Assembly: GCA_031841125.1 (NCBI GenBank)
Contig: CM063110.1
Coordinates: 57,325,946 to 57,389,945 of the forward strand
Origin: Acanthococcus lagerstroemiae
Taxonomy: Eukaryota > Arthropoda > Insecta > Hemiptera > Eriococcidae
Reading direction: 5' to 3'
DNA: 64,000 nucleotides
Part shown: piece by piece, positions 33,205-44,867 of the stretch
Layout: every line of letters starts with the position of its first letter
How positions within the stretch are numbered: the stretch's first letter is position 1
Translations under genes and position numbers: made by a program
Notes under the pieces: generated by a model
Seen by the model: the letters and a program-made list of their open reading frames with translations, nothing else
Databases searched by the model: none
What the model was told of the DNA's origin: nothing

Positions 33205-33330
33205 GCATCGGCAAAGGCTCCTGTATGTTCAACAGATAATCAAGGATGTCAAATGTAAGTGTTATTACGAAATGAAAGAACTCGCACAAGCTAGAGAGAA
33301 ATGGAGAACTGACCTTAGCATCTGCACTAA
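33205..33330 (+). pseudogene. LINE 3' coding fragment
   Basis: CTCCTGTATGTTCAACAGAT and GATGTCAAATGTAA match 11235-11275; GAAAGAACTCGCACAAGCTAG matches 12362 and 28690. These are C-terminal blocks of one LINE family. Confidence 0.5.
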
Positions 33331-33386
33331 TGAAACAAAGGTCAAGTCCAATCGGACCATTGAGGAAGACTGAGGGGTGAAAATAT

Positions 33387-33664
33387 TGTAGCGAGTAATC
33401 CGGAACATTCGAGATAAGCGAAGAAATATCGACACGTTTGGAGCAGCAGAATAGAAGTTCGATAACCAAAGTGATAAGGAGTTTCACCGATAACGCCGGG
33501 ATATATAAAGGCCGCTGGCCATCACCGTATAGTCTGACTTTGTATGCGATAAACTGTGCGTTCTCAAAGCAATCTAGCTACTGTTTTCGTGCGTTTGTAT
33601 TAGTGTGACATTAAAAGTTCTGAGTACGTGTTTTCGTGCGTTTTTCAGTGCGAATTACGTTACA
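33387..33664 (+). mobile_element. Solo LTR 3, ATAT target duplication
   Basis: A 278-bp LTR, TGTAGCGAGTAATCCGG to GAATTACGTTACA. ATAT lies immediately on both sides (33383-33386 and 33665-33668). TATATAAA at 33502-33509 is a good TATA box. It is the same family as 21679 and 27698. Confidence 0.85.
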
Positions 33665-33668
33665 ATAT

Positions 33669-34880
33669 GTATTAAAAATGAACGACACAAGAAATGTAAA
33701 TGCAAATTCATCATCAGTAAGCTGATGCCGAGTATCTACACTGCATGCAGATACATTGGAACATGAATATATGCCTTACAGCTACTTAACATGTTCTCCG
33801 CATTCAGTCAACACAAAAATGTCGACGTCGATTGATTGAGCGTAGCTATGGTTCTGCAAACTTTTTTGTCGGCTATATGTGCGTTCCTTTTTTTTTCTTT
33901 TTCGTTTTTCTACTCGGTTGTGTTAAGAAGGTTAGGGAAAGAGGGGGTTATAACCCCTACACACTTTCCGTTACAAAATTAAGCACTGGCCACGCAATTT
34001 GATTTCCTTAAAAATCAAGGTGCGTTTCGGCGCACACAACTGAGGACGATAAAGAATATCATGAAGCAACAATTCCAGGAATGATGTCGTCATAATAACA
34101 TTCTCGGCATTCGTCGGCCATTCTTGACAACCGCCGGGATTCTTGGTGTCGCTCCGTCCTGTCACTCAGTCGCGTCGGTCGGAAAGACGTGAAATACACT
34201 TCTGGTTGAAAACCAGCCAACAGACATATCCGTGTCAAAACTGGTCCAGGAAGATGTCGTCTGACACACGACCCAAGGACAACGGCCTCATCTCCCACAG
34301 ACCTGGGTGGCTGGGCTCGTCTGCGAACAGATTCGCGACCCTCCTCGGAACTTCGATGGACAGCCCGGACGCGATAAACCGATATTTTGTTATTTCTGTG
34401 GACACCTGGGCGAGTTTCGATCTTAGCTCTATTTGTGCCCACTACAGTCGGATACCGTCCGTATTTCTACTGGTAACTCAATCCTGTCAACTGCAGTAAT
34501 CTACTCGTACGATTGGATACCCGCGATGATGGCTGCGGGTATCGGGATAGTTGACGGATCCTTGAGCGTTCAACGCCGTTCATCGTGTTGCAATAGCGAA
34601 ACAAATCAAGTATGTTACATATAATCTACCTACTGTAAATAATACATATTGGGTATACGAAATTATGATGAACGCCAGCAAACTTGAGAGTGACTGAAAT
34701 AGGCAAAAAAATGCAAAAACAAGCTGCTTGTAGTTATATCGGATGATCTGACTCCAAATCTTCTAGCACATGTTTGACAGGTATTCATGTTTCAGCAAAC
34801 ATTTTTTATCTACATTTTGCTCATTTAGGAAACCACGCAGATTTTGAAAATGTTTAGTCAAACCAGTTCAGTCAGATGCT
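33669..34880. other. No certain gene; possible CCHC-like relic
   Basis: The plus-strand phrase FCYFCGHLGEFRS near 34389 has the spacing of the first half of a retroelement CCHC zinc knuckle (C-x2-C-x3-H), but the last Cys is missing and a stop follows. No convincing gag or pol surrounds it. Confidence 0.25.
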
Positions 34881-34884
34881 GGAG

Positions 34885-34985
34885 ACCTGGTCGCTGTGTG
34901 GCCAAGTGGTAACATACCCGCTTCGCAATCCTGGCGTCTCGGGTTTGAGTACCCCCACGCTGGAAAGCTAGCGATATTCGAATAT
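34885..34985 (+). mobile_element. tRNA-like SINE head
   Basis: A-box-like TGGCCAAGTGGT and B-box-like GGGTTTGAGTACC are at tRNA spacing. The anticodon stem does not pair, so it is not a working tRNA gene. It differs from the SINE at 18903. Confidence 0.5.
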
Positions 34986-35017
34986 CCCCACTAATATTCC
35001 AGCGAACACAGCAATTA

Positions 35018-35630
35018 CACTATCAGTCGAGGTGGAAACATAGCGTGTGCTCTCACCCTGGCCAGTTCACACGAACAAGTCATCACAATCGCAGGGCGTG
35101 TTACCCCCACATCAGAAACATTGGTACTGTGCGTGTGCACGTCGTAATTGTGTACAGACAGACGCGAGTCGGGAAAATTGCATAATGTACCACTGCGTGA
35201 GGTTTAATTACATCCCTGCGGCCAGACACGTGCTACTCTGAACAACCCAAATTGTCTGCGAAACTTTTTACTCGTGCTAAAGTTTTCATTTACTCGTCAA
35301 CCTGTAAACAGGACAAGAGTTGAAGACAGTCAGAGGAATACCACTAATATATGCGCCTAGGACGCTGCATTGTTACGAGCTGCGTATTCACTTGGAAGAA
35401 CTAAACTCATCCTGCTGAAGTCCGCAGAACATCCGGAAGAAGGTATACGCAATTTTTTATTCGGCTCGGTTTCATGAAATGAAAATTTACGATTAATCGA
35501 GGTGGAAACATAGCGCGTCCTCAAATCCCCGCCAGTTCAAACGAACAAGGCATTACAATCACCAGGCGTGTTACAACCAGATCAGAAAGACTGATACGGT
35601 GCGTGTGCACGTCGCGACCACGGCCGCATA
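35018..35630 (+). repeat. About 140-bp direct repeat pair
   Basis: 35022-35160 and 35493-35625 share ATCGAGGTGGAAACATAGCG, GCCAGTTC..ACGAACAAG, GGCGTGTTAC and GTGCGTGTGCACGTCG in order, about 470 bp apart. The repeat is non-coding. The sequence between shows nothing recognisable. Confidence 0.7.
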
Positions 35631-35639
35631 CTCTTCGGT

Positions 35640-36940
35640 ACAGAGAAGGCGGAATCTGACGCAACAATACTGTGGGAAAAGGAACGGCGAACTACCCCGA
35701 CTAACCCGCCCAGGAGAGTCGCATCAACGTGCGGCAGCGGATACGGTGCCTGAAGAAGAAGCTGGTAACTTGAGGGACTGTTCGGCTGTTAATCTCCGGA
35801 AAATATTCTACCGCGACGAAGTATCAAAAAACTGATACCATTCGGTACGAGTCATTCTCAGTAGTCACTTTTACGAGTTTCGATTTTTTCGAGCCCGCAT
35901 CCGAAAAGAGAAATCACCAAGGATAAGATGACTTCCCCCTTCTCTCCGCCAGAAACACTGGATTCGACAGCGAGGGCAATATTAACGGCAATATAATTAC
36001 GATTCGCCCAAATTGCACGATAAACGTTCTCCCTTCGAATCCAACCGCAATAAAAGCGAGCTTTCCTCGTTCTCCCATTCTCCACGAAGGATACAAACGG
36101 ATTCCATTTTACTCACTTTCGTTAATCTCAAACGTCAGACTTTTTTCTCGAACATTCATTCTCATTAGCTGCGAACGAGTATCGAACTAATCAGTTACTA
36201 TCCGCACGACCACGACCTCGAAGCTGCCACCGGCGATATTTTCGAGAACGGGCAACCAGAAAAGAACATTGCCATTTCAGACCAACCCAAAATATCCGGT
36301 ATCTATAGAACTCGGGTCCCGAGCGCGCGGTAATTCGAAATTGAGTGAACAGTAACGCACTCTGTGTTTCTCGGATCATATAAACATCATGGCAGTGCTG
36401 CTTTCTATCGCAGCAACACCCTCGGTCTGTCATATTATCGAGGAAAATAGAACGTCCGAAACGCGCTCTAACGGAATTTCCCAGCACTATGTGGTTAGAA
36501 TGAATGCGCTAGAGCTCTCCAGTAATATCTTTTTCGAAATATGGCCTGAATAGTAGAAAGGACCGACGAAGCCTCACTTCCAACCGGCGATCATTCTGCA
36601 AACGCCTGAAATGATTTCGTTTCAGCAGAAAACAAGAAGAGAACAGAAGCGTAACAGAAACGTGGCTTTCCGTTTTGAAGGCGTCAACTTCTGCAGAACA
36701 AAATTAAGACCAAAATGACATTCAGGCACCAACCATAGTACTGTCTATCTAATTTTTTTTTTCTTCTTTTTTTTTAAAATTTACAGCCCTGAGTCGACAA
36801 TGCATCGTCGTCAGCCCGCCTATTTTGAGCATAGGCTTCCCCAAATTCACTCCACATATTTCCATTTTGGGCTATTCTTGTTCAACTTGGGCCTATTTCT
36901 TTAATCAGCTCATCAATTCAACGGGTGTAGCGTCTACCTC
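35640..36940. other. No gene recognised
   Basis: Probably single-copy DNA; short overlapping frames on both strands, no motifs, and a T-rich run near 36750-36777. Confidence 0.35.
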
Positions 36941-36944
36941 TATT

Positions 36945-37690
36945 TCTCTTTTCATCCCTCGCTTGATACCGTATACAGGATCTTCGAGCGGATCATCGCA
37001 AACAGGCTGGAGAACAGTGGCGTAGCGTCAGGGGGCAGGGGAGCACGTGCCCCACCCCAATATTTTTACATAATCCTCTAATATCGGCGATTTAAAAAAA
37101 ATATCGCAATTTTCAACTTTTTCTCCCTTGAAAATCTTATTGTGCCCCCCCCCCTTTGGAAAACCCCTAGCTACATCACTGCTGGAAAAGCACTTCCGGG
37201 GGGGGGGGGGTGTTGAGCGCCAGCCAATATGGGTTCCGAGCTGGAAGATCGACGATTGATGCCGCCGGGAAGCTAAAGAGGCTGGCACAGTTAGCGATCT
37301 AAAAGCTCCAATTTGGTGCAGCCATCAGCCTCGGCATACAGAATGGGTTCAATACGATGCCATGGACACGCATACTGGAGGCGCTAGAGAACGCATCGGT
37401 ACCCGCGTACTGACGCGAAATAATCCAGAACTACTTCCGTGGCCAGATAATTTCTTGCGGGAACTGCTACGGGCGTGGTGCAGCGGTGTTCTACAGGGAT
37501 CAGTCCGTGGTCCACTCCTGTGGAACATCAAGTTTGACGGCATCCAGCGAGCAGAGGTACTACCAGGGGAGAACATCATCTGTTACGCCGATGACATCCT
37601 GGTGGTCGCAGTCGAAGACGACGTAGCCACGCTTGAAAGCAAGGTGAACGCGGGACTAGAGGCCATGATCCGTTGGATCGAGTCAGGCAG
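36945..37690 (+). pseudogene. R1-like LINE reverse transcriptase, split by a MITE
   Basis: Reads FERIIANRLEN up to the MITE at 37015, then LSASQYGFRAGRSTIDAAGKL, ISLGIQNGFNTMPWTRI, VLQGSVRGPLLWNI and ENIICYADDILVV (motif C, YADD intact). In motif A the catalytic Asp is replaced by Gly (SLGIQNGFN where SLDIxNAFN is expected). Stops and a frame change occur between motifs A and B. R1-clade style is inferred from QYGFRxGRSTxDA and NAFNxxPW. Confidence 0.75.
37015..37181. mobile_element. 167-bp hAT MITE with 8-bp TSD
   Basis: Ends CAGTGGCGTAGC and GCTACATCACTG. Target duplication CTGGAGAA (37007-37014) and CTGGAAAA (37182-37189), one mismatch. G/C-run interior. It interrupts the LINE frame between FERIIANRLEN and the following QYGFR block. 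Confidence 0.85.
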
Positions 37691-37699
37691 GGTTGTGCC

Positions 37700-37905
37700 T
37701 AGCTCTACCCCTTCTCTCCGCACTTCGTTCTCTCCTCACACACACACTCTCTCTCTCTCCTCACTCCCTCACCTATCACTTCTCCCCATGAGGAGGAAGA
37801 GAACCAAGGAAGGGAGAAAGAAGCGAGAAGAGGAGAGGAGAAGAAGGCCAGAGGAGAAAAGAGGAGAGGATAGTAGGAGGAAGGGAAGAAAGGATCCTCA
37901 CTCAA
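37700..37905. repeat. Pyrimidine tract followed by purine tract
   Basis: About 80 bp of CT-rich DNA (CTCTCTCTCTCC and similar) flips at about 37788 to about 115 bp of GA-rich DNA. The same arrangement on a larger scale is at 41935-42395. Confidence 0.75.
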
Positions 37906-37965
37906 CGGCTCCCGCGGGCTTCCTTCAATGCTGTTTCAATGATTTTTAGTACTCTGTTCTCTTTT

Positions 37966-38245
37966 TCGACATGGATGTGTCTAATGGCTAGCCACGCGAA
38001 AAATAAAAATTCCGCAGAAAACGTTCCCAAAAAAACATTCCGCACAAAATATTCCGAAAAAAACGTTCCCATCGTGTGATGTACATAGTTGCGTATTCCT
38101 CTTTATGCGGTCATTCGTTCCATCACTTTCAACTGGCTGACACAGAGAATGCCAATGCCGAGCGACGCCGAGAATGGACGATTAGGCATTAGGGAAGACA
38201 TTAGAATGTGGGTACGCGTGTCAACGCGGTTGCCTGGATAACTGG
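37966..38245 (+). repeat. Repeat B copy 3, degraded
   Basis: GACATGGATGTGTCTAATGG, GCGTATTCCTCTTTATGCG and AATGCCGAGCGAC blocks match copies 1 and 2. The small frame is broken by a stop after six codons, and the GTTCCGCAAAA-type segment is expanded. Confidence 0.7.
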
Positions 38246-38939
38246 ACTTTCATTACGGGATGTTGTGGCGTTTTTTTTTCTTTCTTTCTTTTTAAGAGTC
38301 CAGCTGGGAATGAATTGCGTTCTGGACAATTTTCAGATGTTTTAGCTGCGTCCCATGGGGGAAAAATAATAAATAAAACAATAAGGCATGTGAATGTCGT
38401 CCTGGCTGTAGAGAATAACAATGAACGAGTTGCTCCGTTCTGCTTCCTACGGGTACAGAAACTGCTCTTCTGTGTTAATTAAATTTACAGAAATAAAATG
38501 CAGCTTAGTTATCACGATTGGTCTATGTTTGTTATCACGGAAAAATCATTTTTAAAAAGTTTTGCAGGTGATCCAAGGTACAATTGCATGGTGGACCAAG
38601 GTACAATAGGGGTGTTGTACATTGGTATATACATTTTGAGTTGAAAAATTGCTCGTAACTTCAATTGTGGTTGTTATTTGTGCTAAGAATCTTATTCATA
38701 GTTTGTAGTTTGAGGTGGTATCATCACTTAGTAAAAATGTCAACCCCTTGTAAGTAAATGCACTGTCACTAAGTAGAAGCCTATCGATTTCGTCTCTCTA
38801 CCTAGCTTTAGGTTTACTTTTTGATCTTGTTTTGTACTCTAGGAACCAGAAAAAGTCGTTTAGTAGGCCCACCTATGGGGCGGGGTAGTCTTGCGACATG
38901 CCCTACCCATCCCAATTTTTTAAATTACGGATAGTTAAG
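38246..38939. other. No gene recognised
   Basis: AT-rich non-coding sequence with a short direct phrase (AAGGTACAATNG, at 38575 and 38600). Confidence 0.35.
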
Positions 38940-40190
38940 ATTTAAGTTTTTTATGTTTGATAGTTTTTACTTAATGGTTTTTAAGCTGATGCGGCCCTTG
39001 AGTTTTATTCGGGAAATGGAACGTATCATAGCGTTCTCCGTAGTTTCAATTTTATTAATTAATTTTGAAGTAAGGGTCCAGGTGGGTGAAACATACGTTA
39101 AAGCTGGTGAAACAAACGTATTAAAAATTTCAGATTTTTGATTATTATTAAAGTTACCCTTCAAGATGTACTTTCATGACCAATACTTTTTTCCAGGCAA
39201 ACGTCATTCTATGAGAAATTTCTTTTTCTGTTTTATTTTGAAGGGATATTAATGGTCCCAGATAAACTGTTCCCGTGACTGACTCCATTTCTTTGTTCTT
39301 AAAAAAGGTTTCAGCAAGGCTTTATAGAATTTGTTATAATCGTGTATTTTCCAAAATTAATTGATGATCCCACTGTTTTTGCCTATTTCGTTTAACTCGC
39401 CAATCGTTGCCTCCAGCTCCCTCATATCGTCTGCGAATCTTAGATTGGATATTTTTCCCCATTTATATTCAAGCCTTCATTTGTCCACCTCATTTTCTTG
39501 AAGATCTCTTCAACAGTTGCGTTGAGAAAGGTGAAGGGGATAGAGGGTCAGCTTGGCGTATACGTTTTCCAGTTTGGAAGTAGGGGCCCGTTTTATCAGT
39601 AATGATCCTGCTTTAAGGGTTTAAATTTACTATATGTCAGAAAGTTGGTTAGGAACACCTTGATTTTTCAGAGCAACTAGCATGAAGTCATGGCATAAGG
39701 AATCAAGAGCTTTATTGTAATCTATAAATGACATGTTTACTTTAATTTTGTGTTCGACTGATTTTTCTGTAATTTTCTTAATGGTTTGGAGATGATCAAG
39801 GGTAGAATAATTTTCTCTAAACCCAGCTTGGTCAAGGGGTTGTAAAGACTCTAAAAAGTGTTTTAATCTCGAAATAATTCTGAGATTGTAGGAGGGATGC
39901 TGATAGGTCTGTAATTTCCAATATGGTATCTGTTCCTCTTTTTGAAGAAGACGATAATGTCCGAAACGCTCCAGCTTATGGGGATTTCACCAGATGCCAG
40001 AATTTTGTTAAATAGAAGAGTTAGCGCGCTAATCATTTCCTCTCCTCCGTGTATTATACGCTCGTTCCTTATACAATCACTCCCTGGAGCTTTGTTCTGT
40101 TCCGTTTTCGATTGCATTTTCAGTTTCAGATTATAAGAAGAGAGGTTGGGTCCTGCTTTTACACTCTGGTGACCCGTACTCAAGCTCACA
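38940..40190 (-). pseudogene. RTE-like LINE reverse transcriptase, heavily degraded
   Basis: On the minus strand from 40190: NKAPGSDCIRNE, LTLLFNKILASGEIP, SWSVSDIIVFFKK and IGNYRPISI; then after frame changes QAGFRENYSTLDHLQTI, NMSFIDYNKALDSL (motif A) and LKNQGVPNQL; the end is LTYVSPTWTLTSKLINKI. It is the same family as 23787 and 58690. The FADD block is reduced to LRFADD..-like remnants near 39440. Many frameshifts. Confidence 0.7.
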
Positions 40191-41934
40191 AACAACTACA
40201 CTGACCTAACTACCATTGGCAAGAGCCAAGTGTCAACCCACTGCTAAAACCAAATGTCGTCCGGCAGTAGACTCGCAGTATTCCTACGTTCCTCTGGCAG
40301 TATTTGATGATCGTCACGGCAGTGGGGCCGCATTTATTCCCAGAGCAGCTGGCAATTATTTGTCAGTATATCTTTCATTTTTCTGGCAACGAAGTTCACA
40401 AAAATCTTCACGGGATTAACAAACTGATATTGAGGGAAGCCAAAAGTTTGTCATCCGCAAACAATAACTCTAATAACACTTGATTAATTCGTCCAATTTT
40501 TCTAGAGTTGCAGTCGAATCGGATATACAAATGTATCTTCAAGGCGGATCGAGTGTTTGTGTAATCTCATATACATAATTATTATAAGTTTGTAGGTGAC
40601 TTTTCAACGTCATATTTCACACCTGTCCGAGTCACTTCTCAGGTCATTCAAGTTTTTTCAGTCTGGGCTAGATATTTTGTGTTTCCCTGAGTACGCATTC
40701 GCCGGAGAAACACTAGTGCTGGTTTTGTACACCGAGACAACACGGCGAAAAAGAAAGTTCCTTTCCCTACACAAATAACGCGCTAATCCAGACGTGATTT
40801 GCAAGTGCTGATAGAATTTCCTCCGCCAATTCGTTCGCTTCTCAAGGAATACCCATAATTTTCAGGCTCGCTGCTTCTGATTTACGCAATAGTTGTAATA
40901 TCGTGCAAGCCGTGTCAAAGGGAAACGTTCTTCTGTCATTAAGAATCTTCACAGGAATTCCTCTATCACTTCAAAGGGCTTATATCATTTGCATTTTAAA
41001 GTTTAGACAGGTGTCACTCCGCTTTTCGCGAATAGGTCGAGATAACGAATATCTTTTGACTGCGATTTTCAATTTCAGTACGTTGTTTACGGCATGTTGT
41101 GTTTCGCTTTGGCTTTATGGAAAATACCATCAATCGGGTCTCTTCATCTTCCTCCTCACGAGCTGTTGCTATGTCTTTAATAAAGTGAAACATTGTGTCG
41201 TCTCTTCTGTATAGAGACTGCATGCTTGCCTACCTACTGTACAAGCAGAGATTAGAGCTTGGTTCAAAACCCTCGAGAATTTCTGCCGTGTAATTTCGAC
41301 GCATTAGATGGAGCGGAGCATTCGTTTAATTGGGTCAAAAATGAAGCAGACTTTTTAGAGGATTCTGTGAATATTATAATTGAAAAAAAAAATTGAGTGG
41401 TAAGGGCGGATTCCTCTTCCAGTCTCAGAAAGGTGCGGAATAATATTTGCTGGGAAGGTTATAAGCCAGTAATCAGAAAGAACAAAATAGGAGCATTGAT
41501 TCTCTGAGAAAATTTTTTCAATCCTCAGCAAAACAGAAAAGACTATAGGTGGATATGTCGATAAGAAGGGTAAATTTGCCCCCGACAACTATCGGATTGA
41601 TATCTGAGTGATAGGTGGGTACCACTAAGAAATATCCGCGGTGGAAGTTTCGAATCCTTCATCCGCTAGTTTTTGAGAAACCACTTTTTTCTCCCTGAAG
41701 TTAAATTTATTTTTCTCAAGTACAAAGTTGACCGATTTTCTCAATTTTTTAGTATGTTATATGAAGGGAAGGGGGTTGTTAATTTTTTTCTGAAATGCCC
41801 CTCATATGTGTCTACAACATACTGAAAAATTAAGAAAATCGGTAAACTTGTATTTGAGAAAAAAATGTAACTGTATTTCTGAAAAAAATGAGCTTTTCAA
41901 AAAGTAGCGGGATGAGAGATCCAAAACTCCTCTC
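40191..41934. other. No gene recognised
   Basis: No motif-bearing frame. Near 41700-41880 the phrase 'AAAATCGGT..ACTT.TATTTGAGAAAAA' recurs in inverted form (ACAAAGTTGACCGATTTTC at 41721; GAAAATCGGTAAACTTGTA at 41837), a 20-bp-scale inverted repeat. Confidence 0.35.
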
Positions 41935-42395
41935 ACGGATGTTCCTCTTCTCTTCCACTACTTCTCTTTCTGTCTCTCCCTTCCTCTCCTCTCTCTCCCT
42001 TTACTACTACTCCTTTCACTCTTCCAACCTCTCACCCTCTCCTCTTCTTTCTGTCTCTCCCAGCTCTTCTCTTCTCTCTGCCCTTCCCTCTCCCCTCCTC
42101 CCTTTTCCTCCTCGTCTCGTCTCCTCTCCGCACTTCCATCTCTCCTCACTCACTCCGCCTCTCGCCCCTTTCCTCACCTTCTTTCCCTCCTCGTGGGGGT
42201 GAAGTGGGAGGCGAGGTGCAGAGAGGGAGAGAAGGAAGTGCGGGGAGAAAAGTGCGGAGAGGAAAAGAGATAGAAAAGAGGAGGGAAAGTAGAAGAAGCT
42301 GGGAGACGCAGAAAGAGAAAATAGGGAAAGTGGAGCTTGGACAGGAAGCGACAGGAAGAGGAGAGGCGGAGAAAAGGGAGGGAAAGTGGTTTCCT
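41935..42395. repeat. Large pyrimidine/purine hairpin tract
   Basis: 41935-42192 is almost pure C/T and 42205-42395 almost pure G/A, so the halves are roughly reverse complements around CTCGTGGGGGTGAAG. The two strands give open but low-complexity frames (Ser/Leu/Pro or Glu/Arg-rich). Such mirror or foldback tracts can form hairpins or triplex DNA; that is general knowledge, not shown here. Confidence 0.8.
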
Positions 42396-42429
42396 CTAAT
42401 CAGTCCTCAACAGCGGATGCATCCAAATG

Positions 42430-43330
42430 CCAAGGAGCAGAAAACGAAGCAAAGACGTTTGGTGGAGTGTATGGCGATGCACGAATGCCAAATTAGCTCC
42501 CCAGACATCGCACCCCTGACCCCAAAAACTACCCTTTCGAGTATCGCATCAATGACCAGAGGCACGCACTGAGGCTGGCCCAAGCCTCCATTTCGCCTTT
42601 CCACATTCGGTGCGCGCTGTCCGCCAGAGCCACCATGAGATCTCTACTGCCTGGGGAAACACTCGCCCAGCATTAACCTGGAATTCGGGCGCACTACAGA
42701 CGGACACGCTTACTTCACTCACCCCTCGCCTCCTCGTCTTGGTACGTGTGGTGACGGCGGGTGAGCCCTGCCGGAGGGTCCGCAGCAGCTGCAGGAGCTC
42801 CAGGATGGTACAAAGTGGTTGTGTTCGATGGTGTGGGTTGAGCTTTGTCCGTCAACCCTCTGCCTCGACCACTCTGTCTGCATCTTCTTCTTCATGATGG
42901 TCGAGACAAAGGCAGACACTTGGTTCCATCCACTTCCCGGTCTTCAACATTTCCGGAACCAAAGTGTTCCGCGCGAGACGGCTGACCACGCAGCCGCTGT
43001 CGCTTGTGTTTCCGCCAGGCAATCGCTTTTGCCGTCCCGCGCCTCTCCTGCTCCCAGGCCTCACACTCGAACACGGTGTGCCAGGGGTTGTCCACCGCCT
43101 TTCGATAGTAGTGCGTGCACATAGGGCTCGGCGCGATCGCCATCCGATGTAAGTAAGCGCCGAAGCAGCCGTGGCCGCTCAGGACTTGGGTCAGGTGGAA
43201 GTTCAGTTCCCCATGGAACCTGCCTGCCCCTACGTCGGTCGCAAGAGGAGGAGATAGTCGAATAATTATGGTTGGCCGCAGGGAAGAGGGAAGATCTAAA
43301 ATGGATTAAAATTGAATAATTCAATATGCT
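42430..43330 (-). pseudogene. R1-like LINE ORF2 C-terminus and 3' region
   Basis: Minus strand: GRFHGELNFHLTQVLSGHGCFGAYLHRM, then MCTHYYRKAVDNPWHTVFECEAWEQER, which is the CxxC/CCHC-like zinc motif (C...H...C) near the end of R1/I-type ORF2 proteins. The reading changes frame near 43200 and continues to a stop near 42892. 42430-42890 is the 3' region, and its distal part is repeated at 10880-11205. The RT domain itself is absent. Confidence 0.7.
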
Positions 43331-44228
43331 GCGATCCCTCCCACGATGCAAACTTGAAATCGTAAGCTTCGTTGAAAGACAAAGAACTTCTGCTCATAAG
43401 AAATGGGTATTTTAACAATTCGTATACATTAACGATAACCTCATCTCATTATAAGTCACCTTTCTCCTTGTTACTGCGGCCAGATTGAAAAAGTTCATTT
43501 AAATCATGTTTTCTCATATTTCACCAATTCTAATCCCATGATGTAATTGTTTTTTTAAATACTCAATGGCCCAAGACAAAGAAACGAGAAGTGTTCTTTC
43601 AAAGATACGATCATCGCTTTTCTAGGCACAGTAGTACACATAGTCTCACTTTTACGGAGTAGTAAGTATACTCACTCCGGTGCACTTTCTTCACGATGAA
43701 ATACAAATATGAGTTGAATTTCAATCGGATTTTCTACGACAATCATCTCAGAAAACATTCGCAGTTATCGCGCACTTGGCACACCCCTGTATTCTTGAAC
43801 TCAGGTTTAACGAATAAAAACGTCTCTTTTTGCAGTTCGAACGCAATGACCGAGATCTTAATGATGGCTGAAATAAACTACAATAAGTTTTAATTATTCA
43901 ATTATAGCATCGAGTTTCGATAGACGAGTTAGACAGTTTTAATCGACGAACGAATAATATAATTTGAAATTATAAATAGAATTCGACGCTTACGACGTCA
44001 TCGTACAACAGACAATCCAAGACATCATCTGAAGAGGTCCTTAAACAAATAACTCTCGTTTCAACGGCAGTCTCAAACTACTACTCCCGCTTGTGAAGTG
44101 TATACTTCAGACCGACGAGGTAAGTGAACGTACACGCTTGCGCAGCTGGCGCTGGGAAACGCTCACCTCATTTGGTACCATCTTTGATACCGTAATTACT
44201 TTATTGGAAGAAAAAAAAATCACGTCCC
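43331..44228. other. No gene; possible promoter and donor site
   Basis: TATAAATA at 43971-43978 is followed about 140 bp later by GAG|GTAAGTG (donor GT at 44120-44121) on the plus strand, the pattern of a short 5' non-coding exon. No downstream coding exon supports it, so it is only a candidate. Confidence 0.2.
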
Positions 44229-44468
44229 GTTAGTCTTCCAAGTTCGAGGTTTGAGCACGTTCAATAATTATCTAAACCACGAATGAACCAAATACAAAAT
44301 CTAGATGCACAATTTTATTGGTAGGTATTACTACAAGAAGAGAAAGAATATTTCTCGCCATTGTAGTTCGTGTGTTGTAAGGACAAGAAAAATGTTTTTC
44401 ATGTCATTCTCGAACGATATAACACGAGAAAACTGGATCATTTTTCTTCTCGTATTAAAAGGATAAAT

Positions 44469-44867
44469 TTACTCATATCGTGGTTCACCAGTTCCGGCGT
44501 ATACGGCGTTTTTCCGTGTTTCCCGAGTAGAACTGTGATACAAAGTTGATGTTATCTCGTTCAGATGGTCAAAGTCAGACAACGAGATCTTGTACAGATG
44601 TTCAAAGTAAGATGACAAGATCTTGTTCAGATGTTCAAAGTCAGATGGTGAGATTTCGTTCAGATGATTAAAGTCAGATGATGAAATCTTGTTCAGATAG
44701 TTGAAGTCAGAATGCAAAATCTCATACAAATGGTTGAAGTTAGATGGCAAAATCTTGTTAGTCTTCCAAGTTCGAGGTTTGAGCACGTTCAATAACACTA
44801 CACAACAAACTGAGATTTTTTGGAAACCGCATGAAGGAAAATAGATGATTCTTAATGTATTTTTCAC
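44469..44867 (-). pseudogene. Duplicated C-terminal stub of the 11-residue-repeat ORF
   Basis: The open frame is a chimera. Its first residues come from the TIR element at 44796 and the duplicated flank; about six 11-residue units follow (for example ILPSNFNHLYE, ISPSDFEHLNK), then the unique end SSTRETRKNAVYAGTGEPRYE, identical to the end at 45793. It arose by the 528-bp duplication, so it is not expected to be a gene in its own right. Confidence 0.6.

Noticed and set aside
34143..34624. Retroviral gag-like zinc knuckle
   Set aside because: Only CxxCxxxH is present, the last Cys is missing, and no neighbouring gag/pol is recognisable.
34885..34985. Functional tRNA gene
   Set aside because: A and B boxes are present but the anticodon stem does not pair; called a SINE-like relic.
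41888..42202. Ser/Leu/Pro-rich frame and Glu/Arg-rich frame opposite it
   Set aside because: Both arise from a pyrimidine/purine tract, not from a gene.
43971..44121. Promoter plus first exon of a host gene
   Set aside because: TATA and donor-like strings alone; no downstream exon. Kept only as a low-confidence note.
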